Part shown: piece by piece, positions 10,979 to 23,538 of the stretch
How the letters are laid out: each line of letters starts with the position of its first letter
Numbering within the stretch: the first letter of the stretch is position 1
Source: Gonapodya prolifera JEL478
Taxonomy: Eukaryota; Monoblepharomycota; Monoblepharidomycetes; Monoblepharidales; Gonapodyaceae
Assembly (NCBI GenBank): GCA_001574975.1
Contig: KQ965739.1
Location: 384,966 to 448,965, forward strand
Length of the DNA stretch: 64,000 bases
Direction of reading: 5' to 3'
Program-made: the position numbers and the translations under genes
Notes under the pieces: model-generated
Database searches by the model: none
What the model was told of the DNA's origin: nothing
The model's input: only the letters and a program-made list of their open reading frames with translations

Positions 10979-12175
10979 ATGCCACCTGAGAATGAGGCGA
11001 TCGCACTGATCCAGGAAGCCGAGAAGAAGGCAACGTACAAAAGCTGGTTCGGAAGTAGCAAGCTTGATGAGGCTGCGGAGCTGTACTCTCGAGCCGCAAA
11101 CAAATTCCAGCTGGGCAAGAAGTGTGGGTTAACACAAGTTCCCAGTCTGAACAGCAGAGTGCGCGCTCGACAACGAGCAAGTTCACGTGATCCTGTTCTT
11201 TTGCAGGGAAAGAGGCGGGCGACGCCTTTCTCCGAGCTGCAGAGATTCAGCTCCGAATGCAGGAACCGGATGAGGCAGCGGGCTCCTTCGTGAATGCATC
11301 AAAAGCATACAAGAAGACTAATGCCCAAGGTGCAGTCATTGAACAATTTTAAGCCTGGCCGACCACGATTGACACCCCAATACATCACAGACTCCGTTCA
11401 TTCACTTGAGCAAGCCGTTGCGATCTATACCGACCGTGGAAGATTTCATATCGCCGCTCAGCACCAGAAAACAATCGCGGAAATATACGAGAGTGATATT
11501 CAAGACTATCAAAAAGCACTCATGGCCTACCAGACAGCTGCTGATTGGTATCAAAGTGAAGAATCATCAGCGTAAGCTATCATCGAACGATTTGGGGTCC
11601 TTATATTAATCCTGACTGTGTTTACATGAGGCAAGTCTCGCGAACAATTGTCTCCTGAAAGTTGGGACCTTTGCCGCCCAATTGGAACAGTACGCCGTAG
11701 CCATTGAGAAGTTTGAATTCGTCGCTTCCGCTTCCGTTGACAACAATCTCACCAAATGGTCGGTTCGTGAGCACCTATTGAAAGCAGGCCTCTGCCATTT
11801 GGCCTCTGAGGTACGGCAGTATTGGCGCACAGACCTTTGCGATTCGCGAATTGCATTGATGCTATCTTACTTGCAAAGGACATCATCGCCGCAAAACGCG
11901 CATTAGAGAAATACCAATCGATGGACGTTACGTTCTCGTCGACCCGAGAGTTCCTGTTCTTAAAGGTGAAAACATTTGCAGTTCAACCTCCTACTTATGA
12001 CGGTCAACTCTTCAAAATTCTCCAGAACCTGACAGATGCAGTGGAAGCTGCGGACGAGCAGCTGTTCACGGACACAGTTTACGAATTTGACCGAATGACC
12101 AAGCTTGATGCATGGAAGACTACAATTCTTTTGCGAGTCAAGAAGACGTTAGGCGAGCCAGAGTCGATCACATAA
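10979..12175 (+). CDS. SEC17: Alpha-SNAP (Sec17), SNARE disassembly adaptor
   Basis: Adaptor that links SNARE bundles to the NSF/Sec18 ATPase. It starts MPPENEAIALIQEAEKKA, with the family pattern FGSSKLDEAAELYSRAANKF, WKEAGDAFLRAAEIQLRM after an intron, and LEQAVAIYTDRGRFHIAAQH. It continues IAEIYESDIQDYQKALMAYQ, LLKVGTFAAQLEQYAVAIEK, and ends TKLDAWKTTILLRVKKTLGE. The terminal Leu-rich segment that stimulates NSF is present. TPR-like helical hairpins run throughout. The length of roughly 290 residues is normal. It is divergent from VPS74. Confidence 0.94.
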
Positions 12176-12250
12176 GATGTATTATGTTTTAAATTGGGGT
12201 CCTTGATTGTGTTTCACCCTTCCTTGGTCCATCACTTGGGAACACTCCAG

Positions 12251-15200
12251 ATGGAGAAGGCAACATCACGCGGTCGCCCGGGGCGTCCGCCAAAACGTTC
12301 CAAGGACTCGAAGCGTCGGAAACGCTCACCGGGAAAGAAGCGACACGAAAGACACGAAACACCACACACCGCTGACAAACCTCGCGAAGAGGAAAGCTTT
12401 TCGACCTACTTTCCTGATCTCGACATATACAAGCCTCTAAAAGTGGTTAGAATCAATGGTCTGCCCGGACCAGAGGATGAAAAAGTGTCTCCCCTTCCAA
12501 TCATTGCGGAAGATCCCCACAAGGAGGTGACCCATCTTTCGAGAGTCCTCTCGCCTGATCCAAATATGGATGGCGATAGCAGCTCTAATCAACGATCGAA
12601 GCAGAATGGGATCGGGTGCGTGAAAACGACGAGGAAGCTGGACGCCACTGCCAATGGAGTCCTCCTACAAGCAAATGGACAGAAAAATGATGTGAACTCC
12701 TACTATGATGCATCAAGTGGAGCTTCTCGTCTTGGTGATCAGGAAACGTCGTCAGATTTTCACCCGTCTGACGTACCAAATGGAAACCGCAATGTATCAG
12801 ATTCAAATCCGCCCGAGACTCCTACAATGAACGGGGCTCGGCATGATGGAAATGGTTACTGCATCACCGAGGACGTGGCGGGGTCTGCCCACCTAAACGC
12901 CAACAACCACGAGCAATTGTGGACAAGTGACGGAGTGGAAGCTACAGACGAGGATGAGAATATCGATGCCGACATCGACGAAATCAAAGTGCGCATATTT
13001 GAAATAAAATCCCAGGATGATGGCCAAATGACGGAACTGGATGAAAGCGCAGATTTTACGGACCATCCTCAAAGCACCGATTCAGATGAGGACGTTTTGG
13101 TACCTGGCTTTAAACGTCGGCTCCAGCGATTAAAACAGAGGCAGTTCGAGAATATTAAAGGCCCAAATGGGTGCGACGAAGCATCGATTGCGGATGTGCC
13201 GGAAGTCATTGTTGGCGACCCGGGTGTGGAGAAAATGGAGAAGAGGCAACCATATCGAAAGCTCGTTGCTCAAAAAAAGCGTGCAGTATCTTCGAAAGAA
13301 CTCGCAATCCATGAGCCGACGTCGCAAAACGATATGGACACTTCCGACGACAATGAGAGCAATCTTCGTGCGGAACTGAACCCAGTTATTTTGGAGCCAA
13401 GCTTACCACCACTCTTGGACGAGATAACGCGAGCCCGGATCAGAAATCTGCCACGTGCAAGTTTTCGAGAGTTCGCCTTCGAGGCGCAGTTACCAGATTT
13501 TGAAAATCAGAAGAAGTATGACTTTGAACTCTCATCAGAAACATACATACGTTATACTGGTGAGCCTTCACGAAAAGGTTAAGTTCAGGCTGAAGCTAAC
13601 GCAAAACACGTGGATTAGATCCGACCGAAGCGTCTCTTTTGGAGAAAGTTGAATACGATCTTGATGAGCAAGGTGAGTTAAGACAAAAGGGATCGTAGTA
13701 CGTGTTAACCTCTTCCTGCACAGATAAGGCGTGGTTAACGATTGTGAATGAAGAACGTCTGGAACAGGGAGAGCCGGAGGTCTCAGAAGCTGTTCTTGAG
13801 CTTGTGATAGATCGGTTCGAGAAGGAGTGGTTTGTTTTGACTCGAGACCTCCCGAAATCGCGTGATGAGGGCCTGTTTCCCGAAGATATGGTTTGTGCGA
13901 TCTGCGATGATGGTGAGGCAGAAAATGCGAATGCTATTGTGTTCTGCGATGGATGCAATTTGGCAGTTCATCAAGGTCAGTGTTTCTGGAAATTGTGAAC
14001 GCGATGACTTTAAAAACCTCGCAAAACGTGACAAGACTGTTACGGAGTTCCGTTTATCCCCGAAGGACAATGGCTGTGCCGAAAATGCATGTTGAGCCCA
14101 GAAAAGACTGTGGTGGGTCTTTGGTATCTCAATTAACTGAGGCTCACAGTAACCGGGTTATGCATTATTTCCTTCTGTTCCACATCCTTTTCCTTGCGAA
14201 TCATTTGTAGACCTGCATATTATGCCCGAACGAAGGAGGTGCTTTTAAGCAAACAAATACAAACCGCTGGGCGCACTTGCTTTGCGCGATATGGATTCCG
14301 GAAGTGGGAATCGGGAATCTTGTGACAATGGAACCGATTGACAACATAGAGCGGATACCTAAGAGCAGATGGAAATTGGTAGGCCGCTCAAAGTTGACCA
14401 GCTGCGGATTTCTCTGACAACATTTTCAGGGTTGCTATATCTGTAAGAACAAAAGCGGATGCTCCATTCAATGTGCCCATCGCAGCTGCTTTCAAGCATT
14501 CCACGTCACCTGTGCAAGAAGGGCAAAATTGTTCATGAAAATGAAATCTCGAGAGGGCGAAGAAAATGATAAAATGCTCAAGGCATACTGTGACAAACAC
14601 GCTCCGGTCTGTTGTAAAGTTTGCATTATCGCGTGTGGATATTTCGATAAACGCTTCCCGCTCTTCGTAGGATGAGTGGCGGGCAGAGAACGATATGGAT
14701 CGCAATATAGAAACGATCCAAGAGGAACTAGCCGGACGCAAGCGAAAACGAGAAGGTTCGAAGGCGGACTCAAGCGGAGTAGCCGAGAACGGTGTCGACA
14801 CAGCCCATGGTGATACCAAGAAAGCTTCGACATCCTCGAGGCAACCAAACCATAATCGAAGCAAAAACGATCGAGAAAAGGATTTTCCTCCTCGAAGCGA
14901 GGATGCTGTCACTCATTGTGTGATTCCCCAAGCGATTCTCACTAAAGTGTTTAATGGAATGCAAAAGCAACAAATTCGGCGCAAGCAACAGTTTCTAATG
15001 GCGGTTGCGAAATATTGGGCCCTGAAGCGAGAGTCTCGTCGTGGTGCTCCGCTCTTAAAGCGCCTTCATTTGGAGGTAATGGATCCCTTCGGATTTTTTG
15101 TTTTTGCTCGATCTAAATCGTTCATTCAAACTAACAGCCTTGGACAGCAACTTCATCGCTACTAAGAGACGATGGCGATGACCCGCTGCGAAGGGTGGAG

Positions 15201-16914
15201 GTGAGTTTGACGTGATGAAATGCAACCAGCTCGTCATGGATTTGAATTGTGCTGTGGGTTGGAAGGTTTTGTGGCAGCTTCGACGAGATTTGGAGAAAGT
15301 CCGGATGTTGGTGGAACTTGTTCGCAAGCGCGAACGCGCCAAACTGAGAATATCGCAATTACAAGCCGAGTACCTGGAGCACATAATGTTTCCAATGACG
15401 CGACTAATGAGCTCTTGTCTTGGTGAAATTTCGAAGTGGGTATTGCCTCCACATGATTCCATGCTTGCAATTCTCACCACACACGAAATTGGCTTGGGTG
15501 TTAATGTTTCTTGAACATCTCCGCCTACATCTCCTGCAGACTCGACAAGCAAGATTATTTTGCTCATCCTGTTTCTGTATTCGATGTCCCAGATTATCTT
15601 GACGTCATCATGAACCCAATGGATTTAGGGACAATATCCGAGAAGATTCGAAAGAAGGAGTATCTTGATATTGAAACATTTGAAGTGAGTTTTTGTGGCT
15701 ATTTCTTTCGATGGGTTGATAATGCTTCCTCGATTCCTTTATCTCTCGTTCCTAGGCCGATCTACAGCTGATCTGGGATAATGCGGCTACGTACAATACA
15801 AAGGACACACCGTGGTTTCGCGCAGCGGAAAGAATACGCAATGCAAGTCGGCCATTGCTCCTGAAGTTGAGGGATGAAGTACAAGCACTACGTCTCGAAC
15901 CTGCATTGGGAGGTGCCTTGAGAGTTGAGCCAGAACAACAACTCTTTGAATTTGAGTACATGGAAGAGGAAGACAATGGGGACATCACGATAATGGCTAC
16001 AACAACCACGAGCGATGCATCTATTGCAGGCGCGCAGAAACATAACAAACATGCACATTTGGAGGAAAGCACTGAAACCAAGCTGAAAAGTGCATTGAAA
16101 TATTCCAACATTGTTGAGGATACTATGGAAACTGACAGGAATTTGGGGGATTATGTTACAACAACATCGAAAACAGATAGTTCACCTACGTTGAAAAGGC
16201 GAAAGTTGTCAGGGAGGAAGGAGTCCACCCCAAACAATCACCAGGGCACGAGTGCAGTTGCTGTTCAGGCTCACGAGTCAGATGGAGCTGCACCTTCCGC
16301 TGGAGATGGTCGCCAACGACGCTCAACGAAAAACAGACATGTTGAAGACGCCATATCAGAACTTGGCAATGGTTTTCCTCCAGCAGATGCTGCACAGTCC
16401 AGTATGGTTTCCGTACAGGAGAAAGGTCACAGTGAATGGAAAGAACAATTGGATGAAGACGCATCGGACAACGGCAGACGTCTCAGAAGCAAAGCTCCCG
16501 ATGTTACTTACAATGATGCGAAATCGACAATCAATGATGGTAGTTTTGGCGGAACCCGTAGTACCGCCGTTTCAGGTGGTAAGTTTCAAGTGCTGAAAAC
16601 GGGTTCATTTCCTTACAACGAGCGATTTGATTTTATCAGGTGCAAGTTTCGACAAACCATTTTCCTTCAAATACTCATCACCACCCAGTCGCAAGGCAGC
16701 TGACAGCGCACTTTCAAAACTTCATGCAGCGTCAGCTCCTTACCGCCAGAAATCTCCACTGAAAGGAAAGGTCTCAGAGTCACTCAGAATTGTCAACAGT
16801 TTCTCTGCGTTTGGGTTCCCCCTTCCAAAATTTCCACCTTCAGATTTCGACGGAAATCCTGTTCTTGCACAGATTCTGAATCAACGACCAAAGCGACGAG
16901 CGGGCACCAAATAG
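12251..16914 (+). CDS. NTO1: PHD-finger/bromodomain scaffold of a MYST acetyltransferase complex (NTO1/BRPF type)
   Basis: Chromatin reader and scaffold equivalent to yeast Nto1 (NuA3) or animal BRPF1-3. After a long acidic, low-complexity region with an AT-hook-like [12 protein letters not shown] near the start, the order is: an Epl1-like segment ([14 protein letters not shown]), PHD1 ([40 protein letters not shown]), a Zn knuckle and PHD2 ([53 protein letters not shown]), then a bromodomain ([28 protein letters not shown], the acetyl-lysine Asn site). The C-terminal half is long and disordered; no PWWP domain was recognised. ATG 12251 is chosen over upstream non-ATG starts. Intron joins around 13980-14036 fit conserved HQDCYG. 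Confidence 0.92.
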
Positions 16915-16985
16915 CGGGATTGGGCTTCTTGGATATCACAAAACTAATTGCGATGCATTTATGGGTTCTCTCGTGGTACATTGTC

Positions 16986-19900
16986 TCATATGACGTCTAC
17001 TTTTTTGATAGCCATCTTGGCTTGCTTCCGTGCTTCGCGACGTTCGGCGACCCGCTAGCAATAATTTTGTCACAAATGATTTGTAAATATCATCGTGATG
17101 TTAAAACAAACCACTTTAACTCACCTGTCGTTGCTTGTCTCGGTCAGACACTTCCGTAGTTGGTGTCGTTCGCCAAGAATCACCATCCGCCCAATCCTCC
17201 CATCCATTGCCACCTGTTTCACTCAATTTTTCATGACGAGTGTTCATTTTCTGAGGGATTGGGGTTGATGATGAGAAATGGTTCTTGGGTGGGGTTGAAA
17301 ACGCGTCGGCGGACGTTGTTGGTGTTCTTGACGGTAAAATGAAAGGAGAAGGTGATGACAGCTTCAACGGTAATGAAACGTCATTCTCGACCACTTTTTT
17401 GGATTCCGTTGTGATGTCTTGGCCCCATGTTGCATCGTCCATATCCCATCCATTTCCACTGGATCCCCCACCGTTGGTTCCGCTCGTGGATTCGCCTGGT
17501 GCTGACACCGCGCCGGTGTGGTCCAACGATGGAGGTGGAATAGGCGATAAAGGCGACCCGGATCCTGGATAGTTATCCAAGACTGCACTCGTTAATTTCT
17601 TGGAAACGCCTGCAACGGCCGCCCCTAAGCTGGCAGTCCACCCTGAGTCACTGAGTGTTTGGGAAGGTGCGTGGCTGACGGTTTGGCTGGGGAGTGCTGC
17701 GGCAGTATCCGGCTTTTCATCCATGAATGTCAGTTGTCAAGAACGGAGAAGTATACAGCAGAACCTTCGTTACCATTTCAGCGGACAGACGTCCCAGTTT
17801 CTCCAAAAGAGTCTCCATCGCTCGAAACGCACTCTCACGCACCTGCTTGTCGGGGTCCACAAGCAGGGGCGAGATGGCAGGCAGTGCCCTCACCGCAACC
17901 TCGGGAGGATCATGAAAGTCAGAAGTTGCTGGAACAGGGAGCATCGATGACTCGATGAAACAATGGCAGATGCTATGGGAAAATCACACCTGCCATTGCC
18001 AAAAGTCCGGCGATGCGCGCTGGAGGGAAAGGATCTCGCAAGCTTCGCACAAAGGCGGGTATTAAAACCCTCTTTCGAGTCTGAACAAAAGAAAGTCACG
18101 CGAGTGGACAAATCATCAGCAATCAAGTCTCTACCTACAGCATCGCTTAGATGTTTGCTCATTTTCCCTAAAAGAACGGTAGTATTGGTGCGAATCCCAG
18201 CTTCCTCATCAGCTTGCAATTTAGCCAAATAGCGCAGAAGATCGTTATTAATGGTGCGCTCATTCAACTGCAACCCAAGGGTTATGATTGGCACGTTTGG
18301 GTCTATGTATATGTGAACCTTACTTTTGGAATGAGTAACAGCATGCTCTTCAAGGTGTGTTCTCGCATGAATGGCTGCAAACGACTTTGAAAAAGTATAA
18401 TTCGAATCAAACAGAGTGGAACTCACAATTGTGTCGCTGAAGCCTAATACCTTTCATTTCAAGGGACTATGAGCTAGTTTCGAAAAGCACCGACCAATTC
18501 GCCCGAGGTGTACTCACGATTTGCGGGAAGACTTTGTCATTCAGCACCTTGGCATCAAAAGAATCAATGAAATGAGGTAAATTGTCCAACAACGCGATCC
18601 TCGTCTGGCGGTCTGGCGACGAAAACATTCTGTAATCGGCGCGGTGAGCCTTAATCACTATCGAAAGACTGTACAATGATTGACTTACTTAATAATGCTT
18701 CTTAAGATTGTTTGCTCGAACTCGTCCTTGGGGAGCTTCGAGCTTATTTTGAGAACTAACCCGAGGACTTTCGGGCCAGCTGCAAACCACAGCTTGAATG
18801 AATATCACAAGTGAAACCGAGTTTCTCCGTAATATGTGCTTACCTCCACCGAACTCAAGGGCATGGCGTAGCTCAGGCAAAACTTTGTACCTACAAAACT
18901 CATCAGGTAACTCTGACGCAACTTCATCCAGGTGGGAAACAAAAGCATCTCGTTCATCTTGGTCCTTCAGAGTTATGTTCTCGAGAAAGTTCGCGGCTTT
19001 GATGAGCTCGTTGTCGAAAAACGATCCAGGAGCACTTCCAGCGGTAAGAAATGTGTCGAACGAAGAGCGCAGCTTTGAGTCGGAGGCGACTAGGGAACGC
19101 ACGTATGGAAAAAGCCCCTGCAAGGTCAATTAGGAGTTGATCCGATGATCATTTAGAAGAGAGATTGCAAGCCATACGCTTGGAATATTATCCCGTGTTT
19201 GACCGACATGATCCAACGATCCAGGGCCATTATATAGCTCGTGTACCAGACATCCATAAGCGTAAGAGTCAACTGTTTTCGTCATATTACTGAAATTTGG
19301 TTAATTAAGGGTCGGGATGGGCCGAAGAGAGACAATAGCTTACGGTTGTGGTGATCTGAGCCTCATCTCCGGTGGCAGGTACTTCTCGTAATTGAATAAT
19401 CGCTCCATGATAGAGTATAACGCGCTATTATCTTCTTTCATGGATGACGCCATTTCCATCCCACCGAGTCTGCAACATCGACGTTGAAGATTGGAAGCTT
19501 GTATAATGACCGAAACATGTGTGAACTGACTTCCATTCACCGGCCTTTGTTACGAATATGGAATCTATTCGTATATTTCCATGTACAATAGAGCCATCCT
19601 GGTTTAGGAACTTCAGGAGGTGCTGAATGATCAAAGTTGTGTCAAAACAAGAGATTGCAGACTGGGGGATATCGCTCACAGCCAGTTTATATAGTCCCCA
19701 CATTATGGTGCTGTGCGCATCGGTGACCCCTCCTGTCATGTTTTGGGACATCAAACCTCTTAATACGTGAGATAGCGGTGTCACCTGCTCCGTCACGATC
19801 TCGACGGATGTAGGTGTCTTTGACCAGTCTGATTAGATTTACTTCGTACGGAATTGAATAGTAATGGAAAATTACCTCCGTTCCATCAAGGTATCCCACG

Positions 19901-20207
19901 ATCGAAGGGTGTCGTAGTGTCCGAAAACGCTTGAATGCATTCTTTGCGAGGGGTAGCCTTTCAGGCGCTTTCTGGCCGTCAAAAAAAAATATAGATACGT
20001 CAAGGGAGTCAGCCTGGGGATCATCGCTTGTTAGTTTTGGGCTGGATGGTTGATTTTCCCTCCCCTTCAGCTCACAGTGCGAACGCCACTGTACAGAGTC
20101 CACAAGGTGTTTCCAGGCTGAGATGCGATCAGCGCGCCTCGAGTATACGGAGTATTGGCTCCGGTTGCAGCTCCGAGAACTTGGATGGCGCCTTTCAAGA
20201 ATTCCAT
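16986..20207 (-). CDS. SCYL1: SCY1-like pseudokinase (SCYL1/Cex1)
   Basis: Pseudokinase with HEAT repeats, implicated in COPI traffic and nuclear tRNA export. The start MEFLKGAIQVLGAATGANTP begins the kinase-like domain, followed by FFFDGQKAPERLPLAKNAFK, RTLRHPSIVGYLDGTEV, VTEQVTPLSHVLRGL and SIVHGNIRIDSIFVTKAGEW. This is the catalytic-loop position without the HRD Asp, as expected for a pseudokinase. HEAT repeats follow (RTNTTVLLGKMSKHL and neighbours). The tail has WxDW-like acidic patches and ends in a basic helix, RVAERREARKQAKMA, in a separate last exon at 16986-17049. The convergent NTO1 stop is 71 bp away. Confidence 0.92.
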
Positions 20208-20295
20208 TCTGGTGCTCGCATTGTTGCAATCTTCTGCAATCTTCACCTTCCGGCACAAGTTTCTTTCCCTTGCAGGCTTCTCCCGAATAATGGCA

Positions 20296-21464
20296 TCATA
20301 AATTGCTTTTTAACATAAATCCTAACCCGAACCCTAGCACTAACACCAATGCGTCTTTCGACGTGACTGCTTGTAGCCAGGCGAGGTATCCGTCCTCATT
20401 TTCTGGCAATTTTTGAGGTTCAGTTTGAGAGTAGGTTGTACTCCTCTCATGAGTGTTGGATGGAACTCTTGTTTCCTCGGTTTCTGAAACCTTCAGCGCG
20501 TCACGTTCGTCTATATGTGCCTTCATTTCCGTGAACCTTTGCTCCAAAAAGTCCACCAACGCTGTGGCGCGAGATTCTCCAACTTGATCCAACTGGATTA
20601 CTAACTGTTCTCGCCTATTCCGGAATGCTATCTCAACTTCGCATTCGATTCAAAGACACGTCACACGCACCTCTTAGGATCAAGGACGCCGTATACCATG
20701 GCAGTCACAGCGAGCTGAGCGCACACGACAAAAATTGTATACCACGTACTTAGACGTCTAAGAAGTGGTGAATGATGAGAGACATTGCATTTGTACTTTT
20801 CGTTGTCATTACCTGATTTTATCACTCCACAGTTGCTCTTGGGAATAGCGCTCCCGAATTGCCCCAAGAAAAGACACTTGTAGGTCATTCAGGTTCTCTG
20901 TGAGGGACCGAAATTGTTCTTTTGCACCTTTCTCTTCAAGTTCGAGTTGGTGTCCAGCTCTAGAAAGGTGCTGGTGGAGTGCGTCAGTGAGCTTCCCGTT
21001 TATGTGTCCCAAAAACGCACTTATACAGTTCGGTGAACGAGGCAACATCGGAAGGAGTCCAGCTCGCCTTCCGTTCCAGTAAGGCGTTTATGTCCCTTTG
21101 ACATTGCGCACGCGATTCAATTGTCAGTTCGTCTATGGAGGCAGAAAGTGCAATAATCGTGTGTTTCAGCAGGGTGTGGAGGGAACCTTGTAGGAAACGC
21201 ACATTGCTTCTGTGCAGTTTTAACCGAATCACGGAGACTGGTAATCTGGTTGTCAAGCGATTCAGTTTGTGCTCGCGCTTGAATGATGGTATCATAGCCC
21301 GTCACAGAATTGAGCAAAGCAGCCGATCTTTGGACGATTGAGTCCGGACTCGTAATATTTTGCAGCGACCTCTCAATGAAAGCTCCATGCGCTATTTGTC
21401 GATGCGCCAGCTGCGCCGATGCCGTTCTTGTGATGCGCGAGCGAATTGAAAACCACGGATTCAT
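20296..21464 (-). CDS. SHE9: Mitochondrial inner-membrane protein SHE9/MDM33
   Basis: Fungal inner-membrane protein needed for normal mitochondrial shape. The start at 21464 gives a presequence-like leader (MNPWFSIRSRITRTASAQLA). Coiled-coil segments follow (SLDNQITSLRDSVKTAQ; ELEEKGAKEQFRSLTENLND), then the family signature YSQEQLWSDKIRRLSTWYTI and transmembrane helix 1 (FVVCAQLAVTAMVYGV). After a second coiled region (FLEQRFTEMKAHID) the last helix is ALVLVLGFGLGFMLKSNL. It lies 88 bp upstream of SCYL1 on the same strand and head to head with NAP1 (84 bp). Confidence 0.9.
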
Positions 21465-21548
21465 TTGGTTGCTGCTCGGTTGATTTTCTGGAGAAAATTT
21501 TATCCGTTTCTTTCTTTCAACTGTGAATCAGTCGCATCCCTCCATACA

Positions 21549-23385
21549 ATGGCAACGCCGGCACAAATTCTCGCTCAAAACCCTGCCCTGTTTCAAGTGC
21601 GAAGTTTTCCATATCTCGTGCATCCATTGATTGCTGATTCGTCGCAACACTAGAGCCTTATTGGTCGCGACTCGGGATATGTTCAATCGCTTCCTGGGGA
21701 AGTGAAGAGGCGCATCAATGCACTCAAGAATCTTCAGGTACAGTGCCTTGATGATGCTCCAGTGGTTTCTTTTTCTTCAAATTCTTTCTGCGATTCCAGA
21801 AATCTCACGCGGAACTCGAAGGCAAATTTCGGGAGGAGGTTTTGGCGCTAGAGAAGAAGTACCAAGTTCTCTACCGGCCTCTTTACGACCAGGTTGGTTC
21901 TGACTGTGAGCTTTACATGATATAAGCACAACGACATCTGTTTTTTCGGACAGAGGAGGGATTTCATTGTTGGTGATGCTGAACCTACAGAGGAACAAGC
22001 CACCTTTAGAGACCCAGACGAAGAGGAGGGTGCCAATGAGGTGAGCTTCGGTACATAATATCGGAAGAATTGTTGGACATTGAAAAAAAATGGATCAGCC
22101 CACTCCTCAGGTCCAGCGAACTGGAAATGAGGCCCCTGTACGGGGCATCCCAGAATTTTGGCTTACTGCGTTGAAGAACATGCCCCAAATCAACGAAATG
22201 ATTACTGAGCGTGATGAAGCCGCTTTGAAGCATCTCACCGACATCAGGGTGTCATTCCTCGACGATAACCCGGTAAGAATCCTCGTTTCTCTAATATTTC
22301 TATCCCCTCATCACATCGTGATCAAAACTGCAGGGGTTTAAACTGGAATTCGAGTTTGAAGAAAACGACTTCTTCACTGATCGAGTACTCACAAAGATCT
22401 ACTTCTTACAAAACGATCCCGACAGCCCATATGGCAAGTACTTCGGACTAAATTACGTTTTTGAGACGAAGTCGTTGAAAATTACGTTATCATTCAGATG
22501 ATTTACTCTACGACCACGCAGAAGGGTAAGCAACATGATCGAATTCTGTGCGTTCTGTCTTAATCCAACCCTACATCAGTTGTACGATTCACTGGAAAGA
22601 AGGAATGGACCTTTCCGTGAAGATCGAGACCAAGAAACAACGACACAAGGGTAGCTATTGCTTGTGACTTGGTGTTTATTGTTTGTATCTCAACACTGTA
22701 CGATTCTCCTTCCAAGCGACGAACAAAGTCCGGATCGTAAAGAAAACTGTTCCTGCAGAGACTTTCTTCACGTTCTTCACTCCCCCGAAAGCCCCGGAAG
22801 CAAAGGAGAACGCAGAAAACGAGGAGGACGAAGACGAGAATGAAGATGAGGTGCGATTAATCTGCAACCATTTCCGGTAACTAGAATTCTGATTTTCTGC
22901 CGCGTTGGTTCAATTCCATGCAGGACTTGGATGCCAAGTTGGAAGAGGATTACGAGATCGGAGAGGTTTGTACAATGGAGCCATGCTATCAGTCTACACA
23001 TTCTCACTTGCGCTTTGTGCACCAGATGCTTAAGGAAAAAATCATTCCCCACGCAATTGACTGGTTCACGGGTAAAGCACTCGAGTACGATGAGGATATC
23101 TACGGTGAGTTAAGTTTAGAAAAACACAGGAACGGCTCTTCAGAGAAGGGGTGTTTTTCTTCGCTCACCTATTTCTCTCCTTTTCTCTCAAGCAGACGAT
23201 GATGACGATGATGAGGGTAAGTTCTATTACTTCGTTGGGAGACAACGAGGTGTAAAACCGCATGCTATGACTCTTTAGACGAAGATGGCGATGACGACGA
23301 CGGTGATGACGATGACGGTAAGACTTCACAATTGACATTTGCAACCGTCAAATGCTATATACGCTGTGGTTTTGTAGACGAATAA
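21549..23385 (+). CDS. NAP1: Nucleosome assembly protein 1
   Basis: Histone H2A-H2B chaperone. Landmarks are the dimerisation helix ([47 protein letters not shown]), [70 protein letters not shown], and [20 protein letters not shown]. The acidic C-terminal tail is encoded by successive small exons: a 21-nt exon (about 23196-23216), a 39-nt exon (about 23280-23318), then a final exon of 8 nt ending at 23385. All the introns here are in the same phase (G|AC), so these exons can be skipped without frame change. Confidence 0.94.
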
Positions 23386-23538
23386 TCGCCTTGCTATTGA
23401 ATGTTTCCCATACAAGTCACGAACAACTTACTCACCTCAGTTTGTATTTGTTGAGGGAATATGACTTCCATTCTAGACATCTTTTTGGTGTGGGGGACGG
23501 GGGAGTGGAGGAATGAGCCGATTTGCCATCGAGTATCG

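Noticed and set aside
12194-12250. NTO1 start upstream of 12251
   Set aside because: The upstream in-frame extension begins at a non-ATG codon and lies within 20 bp of the SEC17 stop; ATG 12251 is the first real start.
20320-20342. CCTAACCCGAACCCTAGC as an interstitial telomere repeat
   Set aside because: It is the coding sequence of the Gly/Leu-rich last helix of SHE9 (GLGFGLG) and only two imperfect units long.
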